A stretch of DNA of 64,000 nucleotides from Forficula auricularia (taxonomy: Eukaryota > Arthropoda > Insecta > Dermaptera > Forficulidae): contig JALMQS010000187.1 in NCBI GenBank assembly GCA_024734495.1, positions 9,564,769 through 9,628,768 on the forward strand, written 5' to 3'. Shown here one piece after another: positions 10,430 to 22,169 of this stretch. The notes beneath the pieces are model-generated. The model had not been told where the DNA came from, did no database searches, and was given only the letters and a program-made list of their open reading frames with translations. The position numbers and the translations under genes were made by a program. Every line of letters begins with the position of its first letter. Positions within the stretch are counted from its first letter, which is position 1.

Positions 10430-11238
10430 AATGAAAATTTCTGGAATATCAAAAAGTTGACCTAAGGAAATTTCGTATAGAAGCTTGAAAATTTGCTATC
10501 GATTGGCTGAGTCTTTTCGAGACGTTATCCGGCTATTCACAAACAAACAAGAACATCTATCTTTCAAGGAAAAAAAAACAAACAAAAAAAAATTGTTTCG
10601 ATCAAAAAATTTGAAAAAGACAAAGGAAAATATACAAGGCATTATTAACAAACTAAAAATAAATGATTTATTAGAAAAAAAAAACTTGTTTGAGTTAAAT
10701 ATTGAATTTCTTTAAATATGTATAGGTAGAGTGTTCTTTAAAAATATCAATGATCTAGTAACTAAATTTTAGTTTGATTGTTTAATAAAGATATTATTAG
10801 TATTTCAAACGTCTAGCAACGATCAGTTGAAGTTTATTTATTGACTTTTGATATGAAATTCTATTCACTCTAAATTAATAATATTTAAAATAGATATTAA
10901 AAGATATAGAAATAAATATATGTTGTTTTTTTTTAATTTTCTAAAGAATTATCTCAAATTTTGTGAGAAATCTATGAGATTCATTTGAATCAGTATCTCA
11001 AGTTTGTAGCTTATTGATTTCTTCTAGTAGTTCCTATTTATTTGAAATCCTAATTCAATAAAGGTAAGAAATTTCAGAATGAGGGCAATGTCATTACAGT
11101 TGGTTCTACCCTATTTCGCAATATATATTTTGTAAAGTGCGAAAAATTGAAAGAAAAAAACAGTGAATAAAAATAGAAATTAAAAGACGCATTTGTCCGC
11201 TAAGGTACACAACGCAAAATAGTATTGTCAATGTATTA
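10430..11238. other. AT-rich sequence with a weak lysine-rich open frame
   Basis: A 76-codon frame at 10485-10715 is rich in Lys and Asn, starts at a non-ATG codon and resembles nothing I recognise. A-rich composition alone could produce it. No other feature seen. Confidence 0.35.
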
Positions 11239-11970
11239 CAGTCGACTCTCGATAATTCGGATTTTAGATAATTCGAACTCTACAGCTGTTAATTTCGGTA
11301 AATCGAAAAAAATGCTGTGTATTTTGATACGCTCGATAACTCGAAATCCTTTTCATAATAATATTAAGAGGGGGAGAGAACGTTTATAATTCAAACTAGG
11401 CCACTTCCCCTCTTTATAATTCGAATTTTTCCTATCAAAAAATTATTTTTAATTTTTTTAATTAGGTATGTTATTATCTATTGCAATCAATGTAATTTTT
11501 TGTTCTTTTTTGTCGTTTTCATTATTTTTACTTTTTTACTTGAGACTATATATAAAATCGGTACCGCGCGTTTTCAGCCCCCGACAAAATATCTCCCGAC
11601 ATAATATCTTCTGACAAAATATTACCCAGTATAAGGGAGAATACAAAAGAGATTAAGTGAGAAGCTTATAATCATAGTTTTGAATAAAACTTTGAAAAAA
11701 TGGGAGCCCCAAACACATCCCGCCCGACGATTGGCTGGTTCGGTTTTCAATGTGTGTTTGATTAGAAAAAAAAATGGGAGTCCGAAACACACCCCGCCCG
11801 GACTAAACTTTCGGAAATAAAATCTACGTAAGCTGATACATATTTTCTAAAATATAATAAAAACTCTTAATAATTTCAATTTTTTTCTTTCTTCTTGATA
11901 ATTTAATTTAATTTTTGTCTCGATAATTCGAATTTTTCTTGTAGTCCCTTGGATTTCGAATTATCGAGAG
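11239..11970. mobile_element. pogo/Tigger-type MITE, 3' end damaged
   Basis: Left end CAGTCGACTCTCGATAATTC follows a TA; the right end reads GAATTATCGAGAG and then diverges before the expected TCGACTG. Its relative at 15483-15927 is complete. The extra internal sequence (about 11560-11830, including a GACAAAATAT repeat) is probably a later insertion. Confidence 0.6.
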
Positions 11971-12596
11971 TATTTTCATATTATATTTACGAAATTTTCA
12001 TAACAAAATGAATGTTTCATTAAAAGTTACACAAGTAAATGTTAAAGATACAAGAGATGATGTCTGGTCGTTTAGGATAGTCAGATAAAAGTTTTTACAA
12101 ATGTTAAGCTCATGACTCATCTTTGTGTCGTGATGTCTTGACTACCAATCAACTCATAAATAAAAGATGTTTAAATTCTCGGTGCATATTAATGAAATGC
12201 GACATCAGTCATTATTAAATAATTTTTAACCAATTTTTAAAATCTTCATATTAGTGGACCGAAAATATACATTTGAGAATATTGTCAATAATGTGTAGAT
12301 TTGATAGAGAAACTTCAAAGGATCTATCTCACAACAAAGTTTTGTTTCAAATCTGAGTACCCTTTTTAGGGCTCCGATCAAAAGTAAAACGGAACCTATT
12401 AGTGTCAGTACAATGTCTGTCTGTCAGCAGTGTAGTGCGAAAAAATAAAATAAGATACAAACTTGAAATTTACAAATTACACTTTTATCACCGACTAACA
12501 CAAAATCCAAAATCATGTACCTACATAGCTCAACTAGCTACTTAACACTCGTGAAAGCACGTAATTATTCTAAAACAGGCATGAGCCACAAGATAT

Positions 12597-12780
12597 ATAC
12601 ACTCGGGAGCAGCTAAATCGACTCAACCTCTAAGCGCGCATACAAAGTTGTTTTTCTTTTAAATGGCCAAGCCGATATTTATAAAATAAATATATCTTTA
12701 AAGCTTATTTATTTATCTTTATATTGATATCAATTTCAAGCAAATCTGCTCATTACTTTTTAAATTATGTGATCTGAATG
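12597..12780 (+). repeat. Left terminal inverted repeat of the Tc1-type transposon
   Basis: About 185 bp running from ACACTCGGG to GTGATCTGAATG. It matches the complement of 14067-14251 with about three substitutions. Confidence 0.9.
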
Positions 12781-12934
12781 GCTGAACTGGAAAAATTGCT
12801 GTTCCTAGCTGCCGCTACTTGTTAGTTACAATTTCCTTATAAAAACCAATGTAACCAATTATTCTTATTAATCGATTTTCAGCAATTGACCTGAACACAT
12901 CTACGCAAATTGACACAATTGTTTTTAGAAAATC

Positions 12935-13966
12935 ATGGATACTAAGCCAGAAGTTGCCGCTCAAGTTGTTGCTCTGTTGGAACAGAGCCTTAGCCAAAGA
13001 GAAGTTGCTCGTCAATTGAACTTAAGTCAGTCTACTGTCTCAAGGGTCTACAGAAGGTTTCAGGAGACTGGTGCCTTCACTCGGAGACCGAATACCCGCC
13101 GCCACCGGTGCACGTCTGAGAGGGATGACCGTTTTATTGTCACGACGTCTCTCCGAAACCGCCACCTCACTGGTGTCGATGTCCAGCAGCAGCTGAGAGA
13201 AGTTCGAGGTCTGGCTGTCAGTCGGTGGACAGTCAGAAGACGCTTGAAGGAAGCCAACCTCACTTGCAGAAGACCTGCCTCTGGGCCAAAATTAACCTCA
13301 CGTCACCGTCAAGCTCGACTTCAATTTGCTCGAGAGCATCTCAATTGGAGTATCGACCAATGGCGGGCTGTCCTTTTCACAGATGAGTGTAGAGTGTGCA
13401 TTCATGGAAGTGACAGGAGAAGTCGGGTCTACAGGCGTCAGGGAGAGCGATTTTCTCAATGCTGTTTCTCTCAAACAGTGTCACATGGTGGTGGTTCCTG
13501 CATGATTTGGGGTGGCATTTCTCTGGAGGGAAAAACAGATATTGTTTTTGTGCCTGGTGGAGGCCGGGGAGGGGGTCTAACAGCTGACCGTTACATTGCT
13601 GACATTCTTCTGCATCATGTTGTTCCTTATAAAGGATTTATTGGGGAAAATTTTTTACTGATGCATGATAATGCCCGGTGCCACACTGCGATGGTCACTC
13701 GGCAATACATGACCGAAGTCGCTATCCACACCATAGAGTGGCCAGCGCTAAGCCCAGACATGAATCCCATCGAACATATGTGGGACCACCTCAAACAAAG
13801 GGTTCGAGCCAGAAATTCGGTACCTTCGACCATTGATGAGCTTAAGACAGCTTTGTTAGATGAATGGGAAGGCATCCCTCAAGATTTTATAAAAAAACTC
13901 ATCAGGTCGATGCAGGATCGCATGCGGGCTGTTATAAAAGCTAGAGGGGGCAACACAAATTATTAA
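12935..13966 (+). CDS. Tc1-family (DD34E) transposase
   Basis: A 343-residue protein, the usual length for Tc1 transposases. N-terminus (about 1-60): helix-turn-helix with SLSQREVARQLNLSQSTVSR. A second DNA-binding segment runs to about 120 (VRRRLKEANLTCRRPAS). The catalytic core has the first Asp in LFTDECRV, a GGGSCMIWGGIS block, the second Asp in LLMHDNARCHTA, and the Glu in DMNPIEHMWDHL. I count 34 residues between the second Asp and the Glu, so DD34E. The ATG at 12935 is the first in frame and lies about 150 bp inside the left repeat; TAA at 13964-13966 lies about 100 bp before the right repeat. All three catalytic acids are present with no stop or frameshift, so an active enzyme is possible. 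It would cut at the repeat ends and reinsert at TA. Confidence 0.92.
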   Translation: MDTKPEVAAQVVALLEQSLSQREVARQLNLSQSTVSRVYRRFQETGAFTRRPNTRRHRCTSERDDRFIVTTSLRNRHLTGVDVQQQLREVRGLAVSRWTVRRRLKEANLTCRRPASGPKLTSRHRQARLQFAREHLNWSIDQWRAVLFTDECRVCIHGSDRRSRVYRRQGERFSQCCFSQTVSHGGGSCMIWGGISLEGKTDIVFVPGGGRGGGLTADRYIADILLHHVVPYKGFIGENFLLMHDNARCHTAMVTRQYMTEVAIHTIEWPALSPDMNPIEHMWDHLKQRVRARNSVPSTIDELKTALLDEWEGIPQDFIKKLIRSMQDRMRAVIKARGGNTNY

Positions 13967-14066
13967 GAAAATAAATTTTCTTTGTTATGTTTAAAATGTC
14001 AATTTTATTTTAATTTTGAACATCCCTACTTTTCCTTTCCTTTACACCCTTTTTTCCTTTCATTGT

Positions 14067-14251
14067 CATTCAGATCACATAATTTAAAAAGTAATGAGCC
14101 GATTTGCTTGAAATTGATATCAATATAAAGCTAAATAAATAAGCTTTAAAGATATATTTATTTTATAAATATCGGCTTGGCCATTTAAAAGAAAAACGAC
14201 TTTGTATGCGCGCTTAGAGGTTGAGTCGATTTAGCTGCTCCCGAGTGTATA
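14067..14251 (-). repeat. Right terminal inverted repeat of the Tc1-type transposon
   Basis: Starts CATTCAGATCACATAATT and ends CCCGAGTGTAT; complement of the left repeat. Confidence 0.9.
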
Positions 14252-14254
14252 TAA

Positions 14255-14813
14255 TTTATCAAATCAATTAGAAATTTTATTTGCAAACATGAAAATACTA
14301 TATTACAATTAATGCGAAAGAAAACAGTTAATAATATATTAATTAGCATTTAATTTTGAGTAACGATTGAATCACTCCATTCTTGAGTCCCATATTTATT
14401 TAATAAATATAATTAAAATTTGTGATAACCCAATTATACCCTTAAACCCTTGTTTTTGTTCTCAAAATGAGTTAATGAGTTAAAAAATAGGCATTTCTTA
14501 ACACCACTAGATCTTAATTTTTTTTATATTTTATTTTTGTGGCCCACAACGAAATGGTTTAGGTCAAATTCATCGTATTTTTTTTTTCAAAGTAATTTTG
14601 AAATAAATATATTTCTCAAAATGTTAATGGACATTTTATAATATATTTAAAGGATAGAAATCAAACCAAAAATGAAGACGATTGGCACCCCATGTTCTAG
14701 AATATACTAGTACTTTTTAATTATTTATTAATAATTAAATTTGAGGTAATCAATTTTTTTTAATAATTTATTAAATTATAAAATTTACTTAAAATATTAT
14801 AAATATGCTAACC
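14255..14813. other. AT-rich sequence, nothing recognised
   Basis: No coding frame or repeat border was found between the Tc1 element and the next MITE. Confidence 0.45.
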
Positions 14814-15029
14814 CAGAGGTTCCCAAACTGTGCGCCGAGAAGCTTCATAATTAATTGAAACAAGACATTTAGCCTAACATAAAAAACAAACTGAAAAGCT
14901 AAAAATTTATTTATGATTTATTTTTATCTCTTACATACAATTAGAAATACTTTTATTTAAGGTAGGGCGCCATGGAAAAATTTTAATTGAAAAAAGGCGC
15001 CGCGACTCGGAAAAGTTTGGGAACCCCTG
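14814..15029. mobile_element. hAT MITE
   Basis: Ends CAGAGGTTCCCAAACTGTG and AAGTTTGGGAACCCCTG are the classic hAT inverted repeat type. The 8-bp flanks (TGCTAACC and AGTAAACG) agree at only about half the positions, so the duplication has decayed or recombination occurred. 216 bp, non-coding. Confidence 0.75.
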
Positions 15030-15480
15030 AGTAAACGGAATGAAATACATATAAGATAAAAGTAATTGAAATACTTATTAAAATTATGATAAGAGTTAAC
15101 TTAGTTTAAATTAATGCTAATTCGCTATTTCAATGGAATTATAAAGTTAAAATGAGGAAAAATATTATAATTAATCTTAGAGCCAATTCACTTTCCTATG
15201 TCTCTATCTCTATCTAAGAAAAAAGGATTTCATTAAGTTGTTCGCAGTTTAATGATGCTAGCCGCACAAGATCCCAAGGGATTTATCAGCCCAGAGTGGC
15301 TTAGCATGTAATGCAATTAGATTAAGCAGAAGGCAACCAAGTTTTAACTTGGGCTTCAAGAAGGAGGAAGCCTTTGGATTCACTTGTCACGTCAGCGATT
15401 TCTAATACTGGGTACCAAGATAAATAAGATAAGAAAGAAACACTTGCGGCTTCTTGTCAATATTCCTTACAGAAAAGATA
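15030..15480. other. Intergenic sequence, nothing recognised
   Basis: A less AT-rich patch at 15230-15420 lacks a convincing frame; nothing else seen. Confidence 0.4.
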
Positions 15481-15482
15481 TA

Positions 15483-15927
15483 CAGTCGACTCTCGATAAT
15501 TCGAAATCCAAGGGACTACAAGAAAAATTCGAATTATCAAGATGTTTGAATTATCAAGAGGAAAGAAAAAAATTCGAATTATTAAGAGTTTTTATTATAT
15601 TTTTGAAAATATGTATGAACTTACATAAATTTTTATATATAGTCTCAAATAAAAAAGTAAAAATAATGAAAACGACAAAAAAGAACAAAAAATTACATAT
15701 GTATCAACATTGCAATTGACAATAACATACCTAATTAAAAAAATTAAGAATAGTTTTTTGCTGGGAAAAATCGAATTATAAAGTGGGGAAGTGGCCTAGT
15801 TCGAATTATAGAACGTTCTCTCCACCTCTTGTCACGAAAAGGATTTCGAGTTATCGAGCGTATCAAAATACATAGCATTTTTTCGATTTACCGATGCTGA
15901 AGAGTTCGAATTATCGAGAGTCGACTG
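15483..15927. mobile_element. pogo/Tigger-type MITE, complete
   Basis: CAGTCGACTCTCGATAATTC at the left and GAATTATCGAGAGTCGACTG at the right, flanked by TA on both sides. The internal inverted homology extends well beyond the ends, so much of the 445 bp can fold back. Non-coding; the 111-codon frame across it is an artefact of the repeat. Confidence 0.8.
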
Positions 15928-16139
15928 TATTTACAATACTATAAGGCATCGAGTATAAAATATATTTTATTGATAAATCAATGAATATTTTTTAAATATC
16001 ACTTTTCAAGTAAAGAGTCATTCCGTGCCAAATCAACTCACTTTAAATAAAAATTTCACCTCACCACTTTAGATTTTCTTGAAATTTGGGACACTGATAT
16101 ATTGTGCTAATATGAATGAAAATACAAAATTTCAAATTT

Positions 16140-16840
16140 TTATCTTGAATAGTTTTTTATACGGCCTTGTGAAGTTTTCAAAAAATCGCAAAAAACCACA
16201 CAAAATTCCTGTATGTATGTATGTATGTTTGTATGTTTGCGTGGGTTCCGCGAAAAGTTGCTCACGATTCACGTAAAAAAGGCTGAAGGAATTATTATGA
16301 AATTTTATATTTGGATCAGATATCTTCTAACTTACGTTAATTGCGTAACGTTTTGATATTTTGACCCCAAAAGGAAATTATCAAATAACCCCTAAACTCT
16401 ACGGGGGTGGGTGCGGAGGGGAGGGGTCCCAGGGGGCTGGATTAAAAATATGTAAATAAAATGTGAGGTTTTCTGTCTGTGTGTAGATTCGTGTTCACTA
16501 AAGACGCCCAAACGAAATTTCTTGACGCCAAAAACTAACCAGCCAAAATGGGAGGTGAGGGACTGGGTAAAAAAATGAAAATTCTAGTCCTTTGAACTAA
16601 ACTTAACCAAATTTTATAAACATAATCTGTGGGACCCAGAAGAATAGAAATGCCAAAACTAATCACCCAAAATAGGGCGAGACCCAAAAAATGAAAATTT
16701 TAAGCCTTTGGATCAAACTTAACCACATTTGTATATTAGGTATAATCTGTGAGCCCCTAGGGAGCTAGAAACTCAAAAACCAACCACTCAAATGGGGGGG
16801 GGGGTCAAAAAATGAAAATTCTAGGCCTATCCAAAGGTAT
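16140..16840 (+). mobile_element. Helentron-like element, partial copy
   Basis: Shares with 48715-49630 the block AAATTCCTGTATGTATG, AAAAGTTGCTCACGATTCAC, GGCTGAAGG(A/G)ATTATTATG and TTTTGATATTTTGACCCC. Degenerate copies of the G-rich minisatellite unit follow (CCAAAATGGG, AATCTGTGGG). Neither terminus is clear in this copy. Confidence 0.45.
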
Positions 16841-17428
16841 CAAACTCGACCCAATTACTCTTCCTACTAATTCTTCCATAAATATCTCTTTTCTCAAAAA
16901 ATAGTCTTGATTTATAATTCTATCTACTTATTGAAAATTTAACATCAGCAAATGCCTCCAGGCTCATCTCTGGTTCTCCGATTGTCAGCTTTCACATCTT
17001 TAATGAGTAATGCTCCATATATATTTGTGCTGAGCACCATTTTATGTTTTCTAGGTTAATCGACGAGGATCATCATAAATTTTGCTTAGAATTAAACCAT
17101 ATTTTACCATGAATAATCAAATGCTTTAATAATTCAACCAAGTTTTTTTTATTCGAGGATATTGATAAGTATAATTTTATATTCTAAAATAATTTTTTCG
17201 ACTCCGCAGAAAAGCAAAATAGATATCAGTGTTCTATTTCTTAAATAAAAATACTGTTCAAGTAATAAATGTTCGTTGTTTATAAATTGCCCTCAGTTGC
17301 CACCCGAGAAAGCCCTTTTAAAGCATGATCGTTGGTCACCTCTATTCAGGAAATAAATGGCCAGGATGACGATCGAATTGATACTTACGAGGGGTCAAAA
17401 ACAGAATGTGGACAAATAAATAGAGAAA

Positions 17429-18004
17429 ATGCATTTAAGCTTAAAGTATTTATTGAGATATTATTGATAAATATAGGTGCTAGAATATACTTATGTATAT
17501 TATATATATTATTGTATTTATTTATTAATCAATAATTAGAAATCCTATTTCTAAAGAATACCAAGCAACACGATCATTTATTTAATTGAAAAGTTTTTGT
17601 TTTGCCGAGAGTAGCAGAGTTGTTGATTCACAAGGAGAAACAAGGAGGTTGTCCTCTGCTTGATGCAAATAAACATACACACATATATATCGAGATGATA
17701 TATCTGTATATATATTATTTACAAATAAATAATATATATACAGATATATATGTGTGTATGTTTATTTGTATCAAGCAGAGGACAACCTCTTTGTTTCTCC
17801 TTGTGAATCAACAACTCTGCTACTCTCGGCAAAACAAAACTTTTCAATTAAATAAATGATCGTGTTGCTTGGTATTCTTTAGAAATAGGATTTCTAATTA
17901 TTGATTAATAAATAAATACAATAATATATATAATATACATAAGTATATTCTAGCACCTATATTTATCAATAATATCTCAATAAATACTTTAAGCTTAAAT
18001 GCAT
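17429..18004. repeat. 576-bp near-perfect palindrome (foldback element)
   Basis: The left arm starts ATGCATTTAAGC and the right arm ends GCTTAAATGCAT, with the centre at 17716/17717 in TATTTACAAATAAATA. Matching landmarks (GCCGAG at 17604, CTCGGC at 17824) are equidistant from the centre, so there is almost no net length difference over 288 bp per arm. Words inside (GCCGAGAGTAGCAGAG, TTGTCCTCTGCTTGATGC, AAATAAACATAC) recur at 18005-18120, 29570-30215, 33760, 41460-41570 and 46260-46330. The 85-codon frame across the centre is a palindrome artefact. Confidence 0.85.
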
Positions 18005-18120
18005 ATCGAGATGATATATCTGTATATATATTATTTACAAATAAATAATATATATACAGATATATATGTGTGTATGTTTATTTGTATCAAGCAGAGGACA
18101 ACCTCTTTGTTTTTCCTTGA
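18005..18120. repeat. Second copy of the palindrome core
   Basis: ATATCGAGATGATATATCTG, the TATTTACAAATAAATA centre, and CAAGCAGAGGACAACCTC repeat the middle and one inner arm of the adjacent 576-bp palindrome. This suggests unequal template use or a partial tandem duplication. Confidence 0.7.
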
Positions 18121-19079
18121 CGATCATTTAAGATGAAATTTCGCTTTAACAACCATATAGTAAAAGAAAAATGAATTTTAAATTTCAAAACCACAAAGAA
18201 CAAAAATGCCAAACAATTTGAAGATCTAACATTTTTAAACTGATTGTTTTTCAGTCAAATAATAAATTATTATTAATATGTTTTTCTTCATTGATCGATA
18301 GAAAACAAGCATACCAATAAATTCAGAAATTACTATATATTCATAATTTTTAGAGATTTAGAATCGACAAATTATAGTATTAATATATGGAAGAAAATTA
18401 ATAAATTAATATATTGAATTGAAAAAATAATAATAAAATGACGTGGACAAATGCGAGTCGGACATATCGAGGGTTATATTATATTATATTATATTATTAT
18501 TATAAAGTCATGATGATTAGCATATTCTTATTTAAGCCTAGTTTATAAGTTTTTTCAAAAGCAGCTCTCAGTAAAATATCGAATTAATATTATAATTATT
18601 TTTTAATATTTGGAAAAGTCTATTAGATGAGAATCGAAGGCTTAATTTTGATTTTAAGTCAATTCCTCCATGTCTTCAACAATTCTCGTTAATATGTTAA
18701 TTATTCTTTGATATATTTATTAATGAGAAAAGTATAAGTAGCACTGAGTATACATCGTCAAAAAAAAATTGCATTGTACTTTAATAATCAAAATATATAT
18801 TTATTTTTTCCTTTTTTTTTTTTTTTTTTTGGCTTTTCGGCCTTTCTAGCCATAAGCCATTGCAATGGTCCTGTGGATTGAACCATAGTTTATTTCAATA
18901 ATTAATTACTTCTTATTTTTATTCATAATTAAAGTCTAATTGAGGCAATCAATTGATCATCAAACAAGGGAAACCAGTGAGTTCTGGGAAAGCATAGTAA
19001 ATGACCAACGATTAACAAATATAGAAGAGCATTGACATGAGCAAGTTCGACAGTCAGTCTGTCATCTGTCATGAGAGAG
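18121..19079. other. AT-rich sequence ending at the assembly gap
   Basis: Includes a short TATTA-type microsatellite near 18475-18500 and poly-T at 18810-18830. Nothing else recognised. Confidence 0.45.
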
Positions 19080-19179
19080 NNNNNNNNNNNNNNNNNNNNN
19101 NNNNNNNNNNNNNNNNNNNNNNNNNNNNNNNNNNNNNNNNNNNNNNNNNNNNNNNNNNNNNNNNNNNNNNNNNNNNNNN
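19080..19179. other. Assembly gap of exactly 100 N
   Basis: One hundred N bases, the conventional placeholder for a gap of unknown size. It directly precedes a satellite array, which probably stopped assembly. Confidence 0.99.
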
Positions 19180-19189
19180 CCATATTACT

Positions 19190-22160
19190 TTAAATTTTTA
19201 AATTATTTTTACTAATAGACTGTTATTTTCTATTTCAGGTAGGTGGTAATCCTACTAATATTAACATTACTAGATTAAGTATTTGATATTCTTATACTTT
19301 GGAAAATCAAATTCTTAATCTTTTTTAACCTTTTATTCTTTTCCTTAATTCACTTACTCTTTCCATCTCAGAAGTAGATCTAACTGAGTATATTTTTTAT
19401 TGTGCACTTGAAGTGTCAAATTATTACTGTAAATTCAACATCGTTAGCTCTGAGACGTTATTTTATTAAGGTACTATATCTATTAAATACTCTATAATTA
19501 TTTAAATTCACTAAATCTTTATTTTACTAATTAAATTTCTTTTCTATTTCAGGTAAGGCTGATCGTCCTACTAATAATAACATTACGATGATTAAGTATG
19601 TGATTTTCTTATGTCCTGGAAAAATCAAATTCTATATCTTTTTAGCCTTTTATCCATTTTCCTGTCAATTCCTTACTCATTCCATCTCAGCAGACCGTCA
19701 TTTTTTTTTTAAGTATATTTTTATTGTGCGCAAAGGGATGTCAGAGCGTCGCTGTGAGGTCAGCATCTCAGGTCGAAACACGAGACGTTGGCTGTTAAGG
19801 TAATATATCTATTTAATATTCTATATTGCTTTAAATTCACTAAATTATTTACTAATGATTTCTTTTTTCTATTTCCAGAGTGCGTACTCGTCCTTACTAA
19901 TATTAACATTTACTAGATTAAGTATTTGATTTTCTTATGTCCTGGAAAATCAAATCCTTAAATCTTACTAGCCTTGTCCATTTCCATTGTAATTCCTTTC
20001 ACTTTCCATCATCGAAGTGGAATCACGATTGCCATAATTGCAGTAGTAGCGCAGGAGTGTCAGGTCGTTACTGTGGGGTCAGCAACGCATGGTGCAAGCC
20101 ACAGGACGTTGGCTGTTGAGTAATATATCATGCTAATTATTCTCCTATAACTTTAAGTTCGCTAAATTATTTTACTAATCATTTCTTTTTTTCTATTTCC
20201 GGGTAGTGCAATCGATCCTACATAATATTAACATTTACTAGATTACGTATTTGATTTTTCTTCATGTCCTGCAAGAAAATCGAATCCATATAATCTTTTA
20301 ACCTCTTATCCATTTTCCCGTAAATTCCTTACTCTTTCCATCTCAGAAGTGGAGCTCATGAAGTATATTTTTATTGTGCGCGAGTACCAGAGTGTCTATT
20401 GCTGATGGGGTCATGCGAGTCGCAGGTTGAAACACGAGACGATTGGCCGTTGGAGTAATATATCTATTTAGTACTCTATGTTATCTTTAAATTCACTAAA
20501 TTATTTTACTAATAATTTCATTTTTTCTATTTCCAGGTAGGTGCTCGTCCTACTAATATGTAACATTTACTAGATTAAACTACCTTTGATATTCTGCATG
20601 TCCTAGATCAAATTCTTAATCTTTTAGTCCTACTATCAATATTTCTCGTAAATTCCTTGCTCTTTCCATCTCGCAGGTGAATCGCGAGTATATTTTTTAT
20701 TGTGCGCGAGTGTCAGAGTGTTACTGTGGGGTGTCATGCGTAAATCGAGCACGGACGTTGGCTGTTAAGTGTAATATATCTATTTAATATTCTATCAATT
20801 ACTTTAAATTCACTAAATTATTTTACTATTAATTTCTTTTTCTATTTTATGTAGGTGCTCGTCCTACTAATACTAACAATTACTAAATGATTAATTATTT
20901 TGATTTTGTATGTCTGGAAAATCAAATTCTTAATCTTTTTGCTTTTATCCATTTTCCGTAAATTCCTTATACTTTCCATCTCAAGTAGATAAAATTATAT
21001 TTTTTTATTGTGCACTTGAAGTGTCAAGAGTATTACTATTAGAAGTCAGCATCTTGAGGCAACACAGGAGTGGCTGTTAAAATTACTATATCATCAAATA
21101 CTCTATATTACTTTAAATTCACTAAATTATTTTACTAATAACTTCTTTTTTTCTATTTCCAGGTAAGTGCTCGTCCTACTAATGTCTTAACATTTACTAG
21201 ATTATGTATTTGGTTTTCTTATGTCTTGGAAAATCGAATTCTTAGTCTTTTTAGCCTTTATCCATTTTCCCGTAAATTCCTTACTCTTTCCATCTCGAAG
21301 TGAATCGCGAGTATATTTTTTGTGTGCGCGAGTGTCAAAAGTGCTACTGTAGGGTCAGCAGCATCGCCCAGGTCGAAACACGAGACGTTGGCTGTTAAGA
21401 GTAATATATCTGGCCAATATTCTGTATTACTTTAAAGTTCACTAAATTGCTAATAGTTCTCTTTTTCTATTTCCAGAGTAAGTTGCTCGTCACTACTAAA
21501 TAATAACATTTACTAGATTAAGTTATTTGATATTCTTATGTCCTGGAAAGTCAAATCCTTAATCTTTTTAGCCTTTATCCATTTTCCCATCAAATTCCTT
21601 ACTCTTTCCATCTCGAAGTAGAATCGCGAGTATATTTTTTATTGTGCGCGAGTGTCAAAGTGTTGCACAGTGGGGTCAGCATCGCAGGTCGGAACTACGA
21701 GACGTTGGCTGTTAAGGAACTATCTCTATTAAATACTCTATATTACTTTAAATTCACTAAATTATTTTACTTATAATTTCTTTTTTTCCTATTCCAGAGT
21801 AAAGTGCTTTCGTCCACTAATATTCTTTACTTTATTTACTATGTACATTTTTCGTTAGTATTTGATTTTCAACATGCCCTGGAAAATCAAATTCTTAATC
21901 TTTTAGCTCTTTATCTATTTTAGCGTAAATTCCTTACTACTTTCCATCTCGAAGTTGAGTCGCGAGTATATTTTTTATTGTGCGCGAGTGTCAGGGTGTT
22001 GCCATGGGATCAGCATCTCAGGTCGAAACACGGGACGTTCGCTGTTATGAAGCCAATATATCTATTTAATACTCTATATTACTTTTAAATTCACTAAATT
22101 CTTTTACTAATATATTTTTTTCTATTTTTCAGGTAGGTGCTCGTCCTACTAATATTAACA
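19190..22160 (+). repeat. Satellite array, about 9-10 units of roughly 310-335 bp
   Basis: Recurrent landmarks: TTTCTATTTC(C)AG followed by GTAGGTGCTCGTCCTACTAA (near 19239, 19551, 19878, 20201, 20537, 20852, 21163, 21478, 21798 and 22133), TGTCCTGGAAAATCAAAT, ACTCTTTCCATCTC, TATTGTGCGCGAGTGTCA and CGAGACGTTGGCTGTTAA. The units differ by many small insertions and deletions. This may be real decay or uncorrected long-read noise at a collapsed array. Open frames inside are not genes. Confidence 0.9.
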
Positions 22161-22169
22161 TTTTATTAA

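Larger units (their letters stand above)
12594..14254 (+). mobile_element. Tc1-type DNA transposon, apparently complete
   Basis: Terminal inverted repeats of about 185 bp (12597-12780 and 14067-14251) begin ACACTCGGGAGCAGC and differ at only about three positions. They flank one uninterrupted transposase gene. TA dinucleotides at both ends fit Tc1/mariner target choice, but repeated TA in the flanks (TATATACAC) prevents fixing the exact border. Long, nearly identical repeats and an intact frame point to recent insertion. Confidence 0.9.

Noticed and set aside
10485..10715. 76-codon Lys-rich frame as a gene
   Set aside because: Non-ATG start and A-rich composition explain it; no splice context or recognisable motif.
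17602..17859. 85-codon open frame across a palindrome
   Set aside because: It runs through both arms of the 576-bp inverted repeat and encodes mirror-image low-complexity sequence; no domain.
19588..20119. Open frames in the satellite region
   Set aside because: They lie within repeat units, change from unit to unit and have no recognisable domain.
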